Shown: positions 50,250 to 58,622, counted from the first letter of the stretch. The stretch is DNA of 64,000 nt from Candidatus Gemmiger faecavium (GCA_019114415.1 DXFO01000036.1:30488-94487), one strand, 5' to 3'. Numbers and translations: made by a program. Notes: a model not told the origin generated them from the sequence alone.

Positions 50250-53018
50250 TCAGTCTTCCTTTTTGCCGAACCGGATCTTGAATTCCCGCTTGATCATGTA
50301 AGGCAGAATGGCCTTGAACTTGTCCTCGCTGCGCACCATGGTGCTGCACTCGGGCAGTTCGCGGGAAAGATGGATGGCGTCGAACTCGCACTTGGTGGTG
50401 CAGATGCCGCAGCCGATGCACTTGTTGGGGTCCACCACCGAGGCGCCGCAGCCCAGGCAGCGGGCGGTCTCCTTTTTCACCTGCTCCTCGGTAAAGGTGA
50501 GGTGGCCGTCCCGGAAGGAGCGGTGATAGTCGATGTCCTCGGCCATGCCCGCCGTCTGACGGGCGGTGGTATCGTAGCTTTCCAGCGCCAGGTCGTCCTT
50601 GTTCAGCTGGATGAAATCCCGCCGGTTGCGGCCGATGGTCATGCTGGTGTTGGGCTGGACAAACCGGTGGATGGACACCGCGCCCTCCTTGCCTGCCGCA
50701 ATGGCGTCAATGGCAAACTTGGGACCGGTGTAGACATCGCCGCCCACAAACACGTCGGGCTGGGCGGTCTGGTAGGTCAGGGCGTCGGCCACGGCACGGC
50801 CGCCGGGGCCACATTCCACCTTGGTGCCGTCCAGCAGGCCGCCCCACTGGATGCTCTGGCCGATGCTGAGGAACACATGGTCGCATTCCACCGTAATGGT
50901 GTCGTTATCGTCGTAGGTCGGGGCAAAGCGGCCCGTCTCATCAAACACCGACACGCAGCGTTTGAACACCACAGCGGTGGCCTTGCCATCCCTGGTGATG
51001 ATTTCTTTAGGTCCCCAGCCGCAGTGAACAGCAGCGCCGTCCTCCTCGGCTTCGGCGACCTCGGCGGGGGTGGCGGGCATCTGGTCCCGGGCTTCCAGAC
51101 AGTACATGTCCGCTGCCGATGCGCCGCAGCGCAGGCCGGACCGCACCACGTCAATGGCCACGTTGCCGCCGCCCACGACCACAATGCGGCCTTCCAGCGA
51201 TACCGGTTCCCCGTCGTTCACACGGTGGAGGAAATCCACAGCGGTCATCACGTTGGGGGCATCCTCACCGGGGATACCGGCCTTGCGTCCGCCCTGGCAG
51301 CCGATGGCCACATAAAATGCCTTGTAGCCCTGAGCGCGCAGCTCATCCAGCGTCACGTCCTTGCCCACTTCCACGCCGCAGCGGATCTCCACGCCCATCT
51401 GGCGGATGATGTCAATCTCAGCTTCCACCACGTCTTTTTCCAGCTTGTAGGACGGGATGCCATAGGTCAGCATACCGCCGGGCTTTTTGTTTTTCTCAAA
51501 CACGGTGGGGCGATAGCCCTTCTCGGCCAGGTAGAAAGCGCAGGACAGGCCAGCCGGACCAGCGCCGATGATGGCGATCTTCTCGTCAAAACCGCCCCGG
51601 TTGGAGGGCGGGTTGATGGCCGGGACATAACGGGTGGCCGCGTCCAGGTCCTTCTGGGCGATGAATTTTTTCACTTCATCAATAGCCACCGCCTGATCCA
51701 CAGTGCCGCGGGTGCAGGCGTCCTCACAGCGGCGGTTGCAGACACGGCCGCAGACCGCCGGGAAGGGATTTTCCCGCTTGATGAGGGCCAGGGCCTCGGT
51801 ATAGCGGCCCTGGGCGGCCATTTTCAGATAGCCCTGCACCGCGATATGGGCAGGGCAGGCCGTCTTGCAGGGGGCAGTGCCGGTGTCATAGCAGTTGATG
51901 CGGTTTTTGTCCCGGTAGTCGATGGTCCACTTTTCGGGGCCCCACTTGACCTTGTCGGGCAGTTCCTGGCGGGGATATTCCACCGGGCCGTGGGTGGTGC
52001 AGAGTTTCTGGCCCAGCTTGACCGCGCCGGCGGGGCAGTATTCCACGCAGCGTCCGCAGGCCACACAGTTTTCCGGGGTGACATGGGCCACATAGGCGGA
52101 GCGGCTCATATTGGGAGTGTTGAACAGCTGGCTGGTGCGCAGGGCATTGCAGATGTTCACGTTGCAGTTGCAGATGGCAAAGATCTTGTTTTCGCCGTCG
52201 ATGTTGGTGATCTGGTGGACAAAACCGTTGTCCTCGGCCCGTTTGAGGATGCGTATGACCTCGTCGTAGTCCACGTAATGGCCTTTCTTGGTTTCCACCA
52301 GGTAGTCGGCCATGTCGCCCACGCCGATGCACCAGTCCTCAGGGTCGTCGCCGCAGCCTTCGCCAAGACGGGCGCGGGACATACGGCAGGAGCAGGGGCT
52401 GGCAGCATACTTGCCGTCGTACTTTTTCAGCCAGTGGGAGATGTGCTCAATGTCCACCGACTGATTTTCCGTCTCGATGGCCTTTTCCACCGGGATGACA
52501 TGCATACCAATGCCCGCGCCGCCCGGCGGCACCATGGCGGTGATGTGCTCCAGCGGCAGGAAGGTCATCCGTTCAAAGAAGGCGGTGACTTCGGGATTGT
52601 TTTCGATCTGGCTTTTCTGCATGTTGAAGAACTCGGCGCTGCCCGGCACGAACATAGGCAGCACATACTGCTTTTCGCGGCGCTCGTTCTCCCAGTTGTA
52701 TTCCAGCAGACCGATGTAGCTCATCTGGTACAGCAGCGGTTCCAGCTCTTCGGCAGGTTTACCGGTGGCCTTGACCAGCTCGGGCAGGGTCATGGGCTTA
52801 CGGACTTTCATCTTGAGGGCCACGTCGGCCATCTCATCGGTGACAAGGCCTGCCAGGCCCCAGTATTCCGGGTCCTCGGCGGTCAGGGGCCGCAGCTTGG
52901 CGGGGACGCGGTCGGTGATTTTCTGGCCCAGCTTCAGGATTTTCTCCCGGGGCTTTTCGTCCTTGGGGATCTTGAAGGGCAGCTTACTCTCGTCCAGAGG
53001 GAAATGGGTCTGACTCAT
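50250..53018 (-). CDS. Multi-cluster Fe-S flavoprotein, GltD-like NAD(P)H oxidoreductase
   Basis: 922 residues in modules: a winged-helix-like start (about 40-110); a CxCR iron-sulfur module (CSCRMSRARLGEGC near 205-220, with later CNCNVNIC); a ferredoxin-like CVACGRCVEYC (near 315); then a GltD-like core with cysteines in APCKTACPAH and VCGRVCNRRCEDAC, FAD loop IIGAGPAGLS (near 487), NAD(P) loop VVGGGNVAID (near 620); and a C-terminal ferredoxin CIGCGICTTKC (near 880). Start at 53018 follows AAAGG; the ATG at 53027 is too close. It lies between hypB and hypA. Likely moves electrons from NAD(P)H to a partner; substrate unknown. Confidence 0.88.
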   Translation of the reverse strand: MSQTHFPLDESKLPFKIPKDEKPREKILKLGQKITDRVPAKLRPLTAEDPEYWGLAGLVTDEMADVALKMKVRKPMTLPELVKATGKPAEELEPLLYQMSYIGLLEYNWENERREKQYVLPMFVPGSAEFFNMQKSQIENNPEVTAFFERMTFLPLEHITAMVPPGGAGIGMHVIPVEKAIETENQSVDIEHISHWLKKYDGKYAASPCSCRMSRARLGEGCGDDPEDWCIGVGDMADYLVETKKGHYVDYDEVIRILKRAEDNGFVHQITNIDGENKIFAICNCNVNICNALRTSQLFNTPNMSRSAYVAHVTPENCVACGRCVEYCPAGAVKLGQKLCTTHGPVEYPRQELPDKVKWGPEKWTIDYRDKNRINCYDTGTAPCKTACPAHIAVQGYLKMAAQGRYTEALALIKRENPFPAVCGRVCNRRCEDACTRGTVDQAVAIDEVKKFIAQKDLDAATRYVPAINPPSNRGGFDEKIAIIGAGPAGLSCAFYLAEKGYRPTVFEKNKKPGGMLTYGIPSYKLEKDVVEAEIDIIRQMGVEIRCGVEVGKDVTLDELRAQGYKAFYVAIGCQGGRKAGIPGEDAPNVMTAVDFLHRVNDGEPVSLEGRIVVVGGGNVAIDVVRSGLRCGASAADMYCLEARDQMPATPAEVAEAEEDGAAVHCGWGPKEIITRDGKATAVVFKRCVSVFDETGRFAPTYDDNDTITVECDHVFLSIGQSIQWGGLLDGTKVECGPGGRAVADALTYQTAQPDVFVGGDVYTGPKFAIDAIAAGKEGAVSIHRFVQPNTSMTIGRNRRDFIQLNKDDLALESYDTTARQTAGMAEDIDYHRSFRDGHLTFTEEQVKKETARCLGCGASVVDPNKCIGCGICTTKCEFDAIHLSRELPECSTMVRSEDKFKAILPYMIKREFKIRFGKKED

Positions 53019-53048
53019 GGTCGGCATCCTTTCTCTTCACAGGTTATC

Positions 53049-53729
53049 TTACAGGGTGTCCTTGTTTTTCCAGGCGGTCACTTCGGCGCGCAGCCAGTCG
53101 GCCCAGGCGTCGATGCCCTCCCCGGTGCGGGCACAGATGGGAATGATTTTGGCGTTGGGGTTGCGCATGAGAACGTACTCTCTGCACTTGTCCATGTCAA
53201 AATCAAAGTAGGGCATGACGTCGATCTTGTTCACCAGCACCACATCGCAGATGGTGAACATCAGAGGATATTTCAGCGGCTTGTCGTGGCCCTCCGGCAC
53301 CGAGAGGATCATGGCGTTTTTCACCGCGCCGGTGTCGAACTCCGCCGGGCAGACCAGGTTGCCCACGTTTTCCAGAATGGCCAGGTCCACATCTTCCAGC
53401 CCCAGGCCCTCCAGACCCTGGCGGGTCATGTCGGCGTCCAGATGGCACATGCCGCCGGTATGCAGCTGGATGGACTTGGCGCCGGTCTCGGCAATGGCGC
53501 GGGCATCCACATCCGAGTCGATGTCCGCCTCCATGACACCGATGCGCAGTTCGTCTTTCAGCGCCTCGATGGTGCGGCGCAAAGTGGTGGTCTTGCCCGA
53601 CCCCGGGGAGGACATCAGGTTGAGCAGGAACACACCTTTTTCCTTCAGTTCCTGCCGGACCTCGTCCGCCTGACGGTCGTTGGAGGCAAACACGCTCTGC
53701 TTGATCTCAAGAATTTTTACGTTATCCAA
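53049..53729 (-). CDS. hypB: HypB, nickel-insertion GTPase
   Basis: SIMIBI-class GTPase that powers nickel transfer with HypA. 226 residues; P-loop SSPGSGKTTT (40-49), the metal-site GGMCHLDA (about 125), and NKID guanine motif (about 172). There is no N-terminal CCGCG or His-rich stretch. The TTG at 53729 is taken as start because AAAGGA lies 8-9 bases upstream; the longer frame to 53798 has no ribosome site. First gene of the run hypB-oxidoreductase-hypA-DUF5692. Confidence 0.94.
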   Translation of the reverse strand: MDNVKILEIKQSVFASNDRQADEVRQELKEKGVFLLNLMSSPGSGKTTTLRRTIEALKDELRIGVMEADIDSDVDARAIAETGAKSIQLHTGGMCHLDADMTRQGLEGLGLEDVDLAILENVGNLVCPAEFDTGAVKNAMILSVPEGHDKPLKYPLMFTICDVVLVNKIDVMPYFDFDMDKCREYVLMRNPNAKIIPICARTGEGIDAWADWLRAEVTAWKNKDTL

Positions 53730-53809
53730 AGCCGGTATCCTTTCTCGTCTTTTGTGGTTCTGCCACACGCAGCCGCAGCGGCGGGCAGAGTATTCCATTT
53801 ATTGTTAAT

Positions 53810-53838
53810 AGTTTAACACCGCCCTGTCAGACGGTCAA
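53810..53838 (-). promoter_or_regulatory. Promoter of the hypB operon
   Basis: Minus strand TTGACC (53833-53838) and TAAACT (53810-53815), spacer 17 bases. Confidence 0.7.
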
Positions 53839-53911
53839 CAAATCCCGGAGATTTCAGTGAAGAGACGAAAAGAAACACTTTTTATTTGTGGAAATGTATG
53901 ATAAAATCGAG

Positions 53912-53935
53912 TTGTGGTATGTGGTATAGCCACAA
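53912..53935. promoter_or_regulatory. Operator-like repeats before the GntR/FCD gene
   Basis: TGTGG-N5-CCACA (53920-53934) inside a longer TTGTGG...CCACAA repeat (53912-53935). It sits between the divergent hypB and GntR promoters, 20 bases before the ribosome site of the regulator. Confidence 0.55.
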
Positions 53936-53954
53936 CACACAGAGGAGGTTTCCC

Positions 53955-54662
53955 ATGGAGTTTTCAAAGCTGTCTGCGCCCAGCCTGAAAGACCTTTTTG
54001 TTCAGCAGCTTCGGGGCATGATCTTATCGGGAGAACTGGCCGTGGGGACCCAGCTTCCCCCGGAGCGGGAGCTGGCCCAGCAGATGCAGGTCAGCCGGGC
54101 GGTGGTAAACGGCGGCATGGCCGAACTGGCCCAGCAGGGCTTTGTGGAGGTCCGGCCCCGGCAGGGCGCCGTGGTGGCCGACTACCGGCGCCACGGCAAT
54201 CTGAGCACCCTCATCGCCATCATGGAGTATCAGGGCGGCATATTGGGCAAGGAGGAAGTGCGCTCCATTCTGGAAGTCCGCCTGGCGCTGGAGCATCTGG
54301 CGGTGTCCAACGCCATCCGCCATGCTTCCGACGAGGCATTGGAGCATCTGGGAGACCTCCTGGCCGACATTGCCGAGTGCGAGCTCCCCGCCCAGGCGGC
54401 CGAAGCGGCCTGGGTATTCCAGCATGAGCTGGCTCTGGCCAGCGGCAACAGCATCCTGCCGCTGATCTATTACTCCTTCAAATCCCCCGTCATCACCCTG
54501 TGGACCCGGTTCTGCCGGCTGTACGGTATCGGGGCGCTCTGCCGCAACACCGAAAAGCTCTATCACCTGATCCGCGCCCGGGATCAGGAGGGCGCCGCAC
54601 ATTGGATCGACGAATATCTGGGGCAGGCCATCTCGGGCAGCCAGCAGATTTACAGCGAATAA
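53955..54662 (+). CDS. GntR-family regulator, FadR/FCD type
   Basis: 235 residues. Winged helix in residues 8-75 (LKDLFVQQLRGMILSGEL, LPPERELAQQMQVSRAVVN, RQGAVVADY) and an all-helical FCD-like effector domain after residue 95. FCD metal-ligand histidines are not clear. ATG at 53955 follows AGAGGAGG. It is divergent from the hypB operon and may regulate it, itself, or both; a paired repeat lies between them. Ends in a strong terminator. Confidence 0.9.
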   Translation: MEFSKLSAPSLKDLFVQQLRGMILSGELAVGTQLPPERELAQQMQVSRAVVNGGMAELAQQGFVEVRPRQGAVVADYRRHGNLSTLIAIMEYQGGILGKEEVRSILEVRLALEHLAVSNAIRHASDEALEHLGDLLADIAECELPAQAAEAAWVFQHELALASGNSILPLIYYSFKSPVITLWTRFCRLYGIGALCRNTEKLYHLIRARDQEGAAHWIDEYLGQAISGSQQIYSE

Positions 54663-54667
54663 ACAGC

Positions 54668-54702
54668 AAAAGGCTTCCGGAAGGATATTCCGGAAGCCTT
54701 TT
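54668..54702. terminator. Terminator between the GntR/FCD gene and glgA
   Basis: AAAAGGCTTCCGGAA (54668-54682) pairs with TTCCGGAAGCCTTTT (54688-54702); works for both converging genes. Confidence 0.9.
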
Positions 54703-54737
54703 GTATTCACGCTTTGCGCGTCAGAGTTGGATTCAGA

Positions 54738-56846
54738 TCACCACGGAGTCAGTTCCAGGTACAGGTCCTTATACTGACGGGCGGAGTTCTCCCAGGAGAC
54801 GTCCTTGGCCATGTCGCGCTGGACGACCTCGTCCCAGTGATAACGATTGATGAAATATTCGGTCTTGGCACGGTTGATGGCATCCAGCAGCAGGCCGGCA
54901 TCGTAGCGGTCAAAGGTAAAGCCGTTGCCGTCGCCGTTGAAGATGTTGTAGGGCTGCACCGTGTCTTTCAGGCCGCCGGTCTCGCGGACGATGGGCAGCG
55001 TGCCGTAGTGCATGGCGTTGAGCTGGGTCAGGCCGCAGGGTTCAAAGCGGGAGGGCACCAGCAGCGCATCGGTGCCGGCGTAAATGCGGTGGGCGCGGGA
55101 TTCGTCGTACTGGATGCAGGCGCTGAACATGCCCTTGTAGGCATTTTCGTAGTAGCGGAAGGTATCCTCGTACTCCTTGTCGCCGGTGCCCAGCACGACG
55201 ACCTGGGTGTTGCCGTCCATGACCTGGGGAATGATGGCGTTGACCAGGTCCAGACCTTTCTGGTTGGTCAGGCGGGAGATCAGACCAATGACAAACTTGC
55301 CCTGATCCTGCACCAGGCCCAGCTCCTGCTGGAGGGCCAGCTTGTTCTCCCACTTGTGATCCAGCACATTGGTGATGTCGTAATTGACAGCCAGGGCGGG
55401 ATCGGTGGCGGGGTTCCACATGCCGTAGTCGATGCCGTTGACGATGCCGCGCAGCTTGTAGTTGTGGTAGCGCAGATGGTCTTCCAGCTTTTCGCCGTAC
55501 TCGGGGGTCTGGATCTCCTGGGCGTAGGTGTTGCTGACGGTGGTGATGCGGTCCGCGTAGGCCAGACCGGCCTTGAGCATGTTGGCGTCCTCATAGCCCT
55601 GCTTCATGGCGCCCATGTTGAACACTTCATCCGGCAGACCGGTCCAGTACTGCAGGGTGGGAATGTTGTAGATGCCCTGGAAGCGCAGGTTGTGGATGGT
55701 CAGGACCGTCTTGGCACGGCCGATGGGAGAATCCTGGAACATGGTGCGCAGATACACCGGCACCAGCGCCGCCTGCCAGTCATGGCAGTGAATGACGTCG
55801 GGGATCCAGTTCATGAAGTTCAGGGCAGCCAGCGCGGCCTTGCTGAAGTAGCAGTATTTGGGGATGTCATCCACCAGACCGATGTAGGGGTTGCCGGCGG
55901 AGAAGAACTCCTGGTTGTCGATGAAGTCATAGACCACGCCGTCACAGACGTACTCCATGATGCCGACATAGTAGTTGCGGCCGGTGTTGCCCAGGTCCAT
56001 GTAGAACTCGCCGCGGTACACCATCTTGTCCTGATACTTCTGGGGGATGCAGGCATACCGGGGCAGAATGACGCGCACGTCGCAGTTCTGGGAAACCAGT
56101 TCACGGGGCAGGGCGTACATCACGTCGCCCAGACCGCCGGTCTTGACAAAGGGATGGCATTCAGAGCCGATAAAGGCAACACTTCTGCGGGGGGAAACAT
56201 ATTGCGGTTCCATAGGCACTTCCTTCTCCATCTGAACCGATTCTTGCACAACGGGTTTTGCTTCTTCCACTGCGGGGGCAGGTTCCTGCACCGCCGGCTT
56301 GGGTGCCTCAGCTGCCGGAGCCGGAGCGGCCTTCTTGGCAGCAGGCTTCGCCTTTTTGGCGGCAGGTTTTGTTTTCTTGGCAGCGGGCTCGGCCTTCTTG
56401 ACGGCAGGTTCAGCCTTCTTGACGGCAGGTTCAGCCTTCTTGGCTGCGGGCTCGGCCTTCTTGACGGCAGGCTCGGCCTTCTTGGCGGCGGGCTCAGCCT
56501 TCTTTACGGCAGGCTCGGCCTTCACGGCAGCGGGCTCGGCCTTCGCGGCAGCGGGCTCGGCCTTCGCGGCGGCGGGCTCGGCCTTCTTGGCGGCAGGTTC
56601 GGCCTTCTTGGCGGCAGGCTCGGCCTTCTTGACAGCGGGCTCAGCTTTCTTGACAGCGGGCTCAGCCTTCTTTACGGCAGGCTCGGCCTTCACGGCAGCG
56701 GGCTCGGCCTTCGCGGCAGCGGACTCGGCCTTCTTCACAGCGGGTTCGATTTTCTCAACGGCAGGCTCAGTCTTTTTGGCTGCAGGCGGAGCAGCTTTCA
56801 CTTCAGCTGTCTGCTTCTTGGCAGACTGCGCTTTTTTCTGTGCCAC
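54738..56846 (-). CDS. glgA: Glycogen synthase with a 220-residue KAEPA-repeat N-terminal extension
   Basis: ADP-glucose-dependent alpha-1,4-glucan synthase (GT5). The catalytic part, residues 222-702, is complete: KTGGLGDV (235-242) binds ADP-glucose, and the C-terminal GT-B half has VPSRFEPCGLTQ. Ahead of it lies a low-complexity extension: residues 25-171 are 21 heptads of the type KAEPAVK, then an Ala/Pro/Glu linker. Normal GlgA is about 480 residues and starts at the catalytic domain. GTG at 56846 follows GAAAGGA; a TTG at 56864 overlaps that site. No other glycogen gene is adjacent. Confidence 0.93.
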   Translation of the reverse strand: MAQKKAQSAKKQTAEVKAAPPAAKKTEPAVEKIEPAVKKAESAAAKAEPAAVKAEPAVKKAEPAVKKAEPAVKKAEPAAKKAEPAAKKAEPAAAKAEPAAAKAEPAAVKAEPAVKKAEPAAKKAEPAVKKAEPAAKKAEPAVKKAEPAVKKAEPAAKKTKPAAKKAKPAAKKAAPAPAAEAPKPAVQEPAPAVEEAKPVVQESVQMEKEVPMEPQYVSPRRSVAFIGSECHPFVKTGGLGDVMYALPRELVSQNCDVRVILPRYACIPQKYQDKMVYRGEFYMDLGNTGRNYYVGIMEYVCDGVVYDFIDNQEFFSAGNPYIGLVDDIPKYCYFSKAALAALNFMNWIPDVIHCHDWQAALVPVYLRTMFQDSPIGRAKTVLTIHNLRFQGIYNIPTLQYWTGLPDEVFNMGAMKQGYEDANMLKAGLAYADRITTVSNTYAQEIQTPEYGEKLEDHLRYHNYKLRGIVNGIDYGMWNPATDPALAVNYDITNVLDHKWENKLALQQELGLVQDQGKFVIGLISRLTNQKGLDLVNAIIPQVMDGNTQVVVLGTGDKEYEDTFRYYENAYKGMFSACIQYDESRAHRIYAGTDALLVPSRFEPCGLTQLNAMHYGTLPIVRETGGLKDTVQPYNIFNGDGNGFTFDRYDAGLLLDAINRAKTEYFINRYHWDEVVQRDMAKDVSWENSARQYKDLYLELTPW
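56334..56774 (-). repeat. Tandem 21-bp coding repeats in glgA
   Basis: About 21 units, each encoding a heptad K-[AT]-[EK]-P-A-[AV]-[KAV]; unit sequences differ mainly at third positions and at the A/V codon. Likely to vary in copy number by slippage or recombination. Confidence 0.9.
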
Positions 56847-56891
56847 AACAACGCTTCCTTTCAAATTGTTTTATGCAGACGCATGAACACG

Positions 56892-56922
56892 GCGGGCCAC
56901 ACAAAAAGTTCCCTCGGCCCGC
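56892..56922 (-). promoter_or_regulatory. Hairpin in the glgA leader
   Basis: GCGGGCC (56892-56898) pairs with GGCCCGC (56916-56922), 45 bases before the glgA start. Could tune translation or attenuate transcription. Confidence 0.35.
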
Positions 56923-56993
56923 TTGTTTCCGGAATCAGGATCGGCACGGGAGCACGGCAGCCAATGCTTGCCCGTTTCCCGGCCTTATAGGAA

Positions 56994-57022
56994 ATATTAG
57001 CACATTTCTGTATAAATTTCAA
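56994..57022 (-). promoter_or_regulatory. glgA promoter
   Basis: Minus strand TTGAAA (57017-57022) and TAATAT (56994-56999), spacer 17 bases; leader about 140 bases. Confidence 0.65.
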
Positions 57023-57058
57023 TTACTGGAACTTCTTTTCCCCGATTTACCGCATATT

Positions 57059-57694
57059 TTACCGGACTTTTTCCGGCCACAATCCCGCCTGATAAGCAGA
57101 AACGTCAAACGGGTCCAGGGTACAGTCCTTACGCAGATACAGCGGATGGTGGGGATGCCCTTTCTTGGACCGTGCCCCGGCCGAATACCAGCAGGCCCCC
57201 TGTTCATTGCCGATGCGGATCATATCCCCCAGGCAATCCGCCAGGTAGGGGCGTTTTTCAATGATCGTCCCCCAGGCGGCCCACACGGCGGGCGCGCCGG
57301 TCCGGGTCTGTTCCAGCGCCCAGCGGAATGCCGCCATGTTTTCCCGATGAAGCACCGGGTTGCACTCCTTTTCCATATCATCCGGACGGGTGGCACGCTG
57401 GGCATAGACGTTGAACATGATAAAGCTGTCATACCCGTTGGCCAGGGCAATGCGCTCCACCGACTTGAGGGTGTTATCCAGATCATTGGGCGCAGCCGTG
57501 GACGGGTTGATGCCTACGCAGATCAAGGGTTTTTCCCCTGCCGTGCCGAGGATATATCGATAATCGCAGTACATACTGGGAACATACAGCCAGCGGTTGA
57601 CGTCGTAGTCCGGGTTGGGACGGCGAGCGTCGTCCAGGGCGCGGTCGAAAGGCAAAATTTCCTGCCGGGCGGTATCGCAGGTGGGAATGTGCAT
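57059..57694 (-). CDS. DUF1643 domain protein
   Basis: 211 residues matching the DUF1643 pattern: an N-terminal RYILG/W segment (CDYRYILG), GINPSTAAPNDLDNT (about residues 58-72, the family hallmark), FNVYAQRAT, and a late WAAWGTII and GHPHHPLY motif. Function unknown; the family occurs in phage and bacterial genomes. AAAGGAGG precedes the ATG at 57694, so the 75 in-frame codons upstream are rejected. It diverges from sfsA. Confidence 0.87.
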   Translation of the reverse strand: MHIPTCDTARQEILPFDRALDDARRPNPDYDVNRWLYVPSMYCDYRYILGTAGEKPLICVGINPSTAAPNDLDNTLKSVERIALANGYDSFIMFNVYAQRATRPDDMEKECNPVLHRENMAAFRWALEQTRTGAPAVWAAWGTIIEKRPYLADCLGDMIRIGNEQGACWYSAGARSKKGHPHHPLYLRKDCTLDPFDVSAYQAGLWPEKVR

Positions 57695-57818
57695 GAAAAG
57701 ACCTCCTTTTGCGCGAATCGGCCATAAACAAACGCCACGCATTTTCCGTGCGTCGTTTACAACGTTCCCCCTCTTGCAGGGCTGTTGCTTTCCGATGCCG
57801 CTCGTGCTTACGGGCGGT

Positions 57819-57847
57819 TTGCACTGTCCGCCGCCCGATGCTATACT
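57819..57847 (+). promoter_or_regulatory. sfsA promoter
   Basis: TTGCAC (57819-57824) and TATACT (57842-57847), spacer 17 bases. Confidence 0.7.
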
Positions 57848-57879
57848 CTCTCTATCAGGATACAGGCAGGAGAAACACA

Positions 57880-58563
57880 ATGCAATATCAATCTGTAAGA
57901 CCGGGTCGTTTTTTGTCACGGCCCAACCGGTTCATCGCCAAAGTACTGCTGGACGGCGTTGAGGAAGTTGTCCATGTAAAAAACACCGGGCGCTGCCGGG
58001 AACTGCTGGTCCCCGGAGCAACGGTATATCTGTCTCTGGGCGACAACCCCAACCGCAAGACCCGCTACGATCTTATTGCGGTGGAGAAAGGTCCCCTGAT
58101 GGTCAATATGGATTCTCAGGCCACCAACCGGGTATTTGGTGAGTGGGCCGGGGCCGGGCAGTTCCGTCCCGGGCTGACGCTGCTGCGCCCGGAAACGGTG
58201 TGGGGAAACTCCCGCTTTGACTTTTACTGGGAGGACGCCGCAGGCCGCAGAGGCTTTGTGGAGGTCAAGGGTGTCACCCTGGAGGACCAGGGCCACGCCC
58301 GCTTTCCCGACGCTCCCACCCTGCGGGGCGTCAAACATCTGGAGGAGCTGGCTCTCTGCCGGGCGGAAGGCTACGAGGCTACCGTCTGCTTTGTTTTGCA
58401 GATGGGCGGCATGAAGGACTTTGCCCCCAACGATGTCACTCACCCCGCCTTTGGGGATGCCCTGCGCCGGGCTGCCGCCGCAGGTGTGGAGGTCCTGGCC
58501 ATGGAATGTGCCGTCACCCCGGACAGCCTGACCATCGCCGCGCCGGTTCCGGTAAAGCTGTAA
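57880..58563 (+). CDS. sfsA: SfsA family DNA/RNA nuclease-like protein
   Basis: 227 residues. The family pattern is clear: RFLSRPNRFIAKV at the start, HVKNTGRCRELL (about 30-41), and a PD-(D/E)XK-like FVEVKGVTL (about 127) with FPDAPT-RG-KHL after it. SfsA was first tied to sugar fermentation stimulation in E. coli and has nuclease features; the biological role is unclear. GCAGGAG precedes the ATG. It has its own promoter and terminator. Confidence 0.93.
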   Translation: MQYQSVRPGRFLSRPNRFIAKVLLDGVEEVVHVKNTGRCRELLVPGATVYLSLGDNPNRKTRYDLIAVEKGPLMVNMDSQATNRVFGEWAGAGQFRPGLTLLRPETVWGNSRFDFYWEDAAGRRGFVEVKGVTLEDQGHARFPDAPTLRGVKHLEELALCRAEGYEATVCFVLQMGGMKDFAPNDVTHPAFGDALRRAAAAGVEVLAMECAVTPDSLTIAAPVPVKL

Positions 58564-58571
58564 ACATGAAA

Positions 58572-58622
58572 CGCAAAGAAAGAGGTTTGCCGGGCATCGC
58601 CTCTTTCCTTGCGCTCTTTTTC
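58572..58622 (+). terminator. sfsA terminator
   Basis: CGCAAAGAAAGAGG (58572-58585) pairs with CCTCTTTCCTTGCG (58600-58613) with one mismatch, followed by CTCTTTTTC. Confidence 0.75.

Noticed and set aside
50370..53816. Antisense open frame of 1148 codons opposite the flavoprotein and hypB
   Set aside because: Shadow of the Fe-S flavoprotein gene; composition rich in His, Gly and Val, no recognisable motif.
56334..56774. Regular 21-bp repeats that could be taken for a CRISPR-like array
   Set aside because: Repeats are contiguous without spacers, stay in frame and encode the heptads of the glgA extension.
57695..57919. Longer DUF1643 protein beginning at 57919
   Set aside because: The extra 75 codons overlap the sfsA promoter and start region; AAAGGAGG precedes the ATG at 57694.
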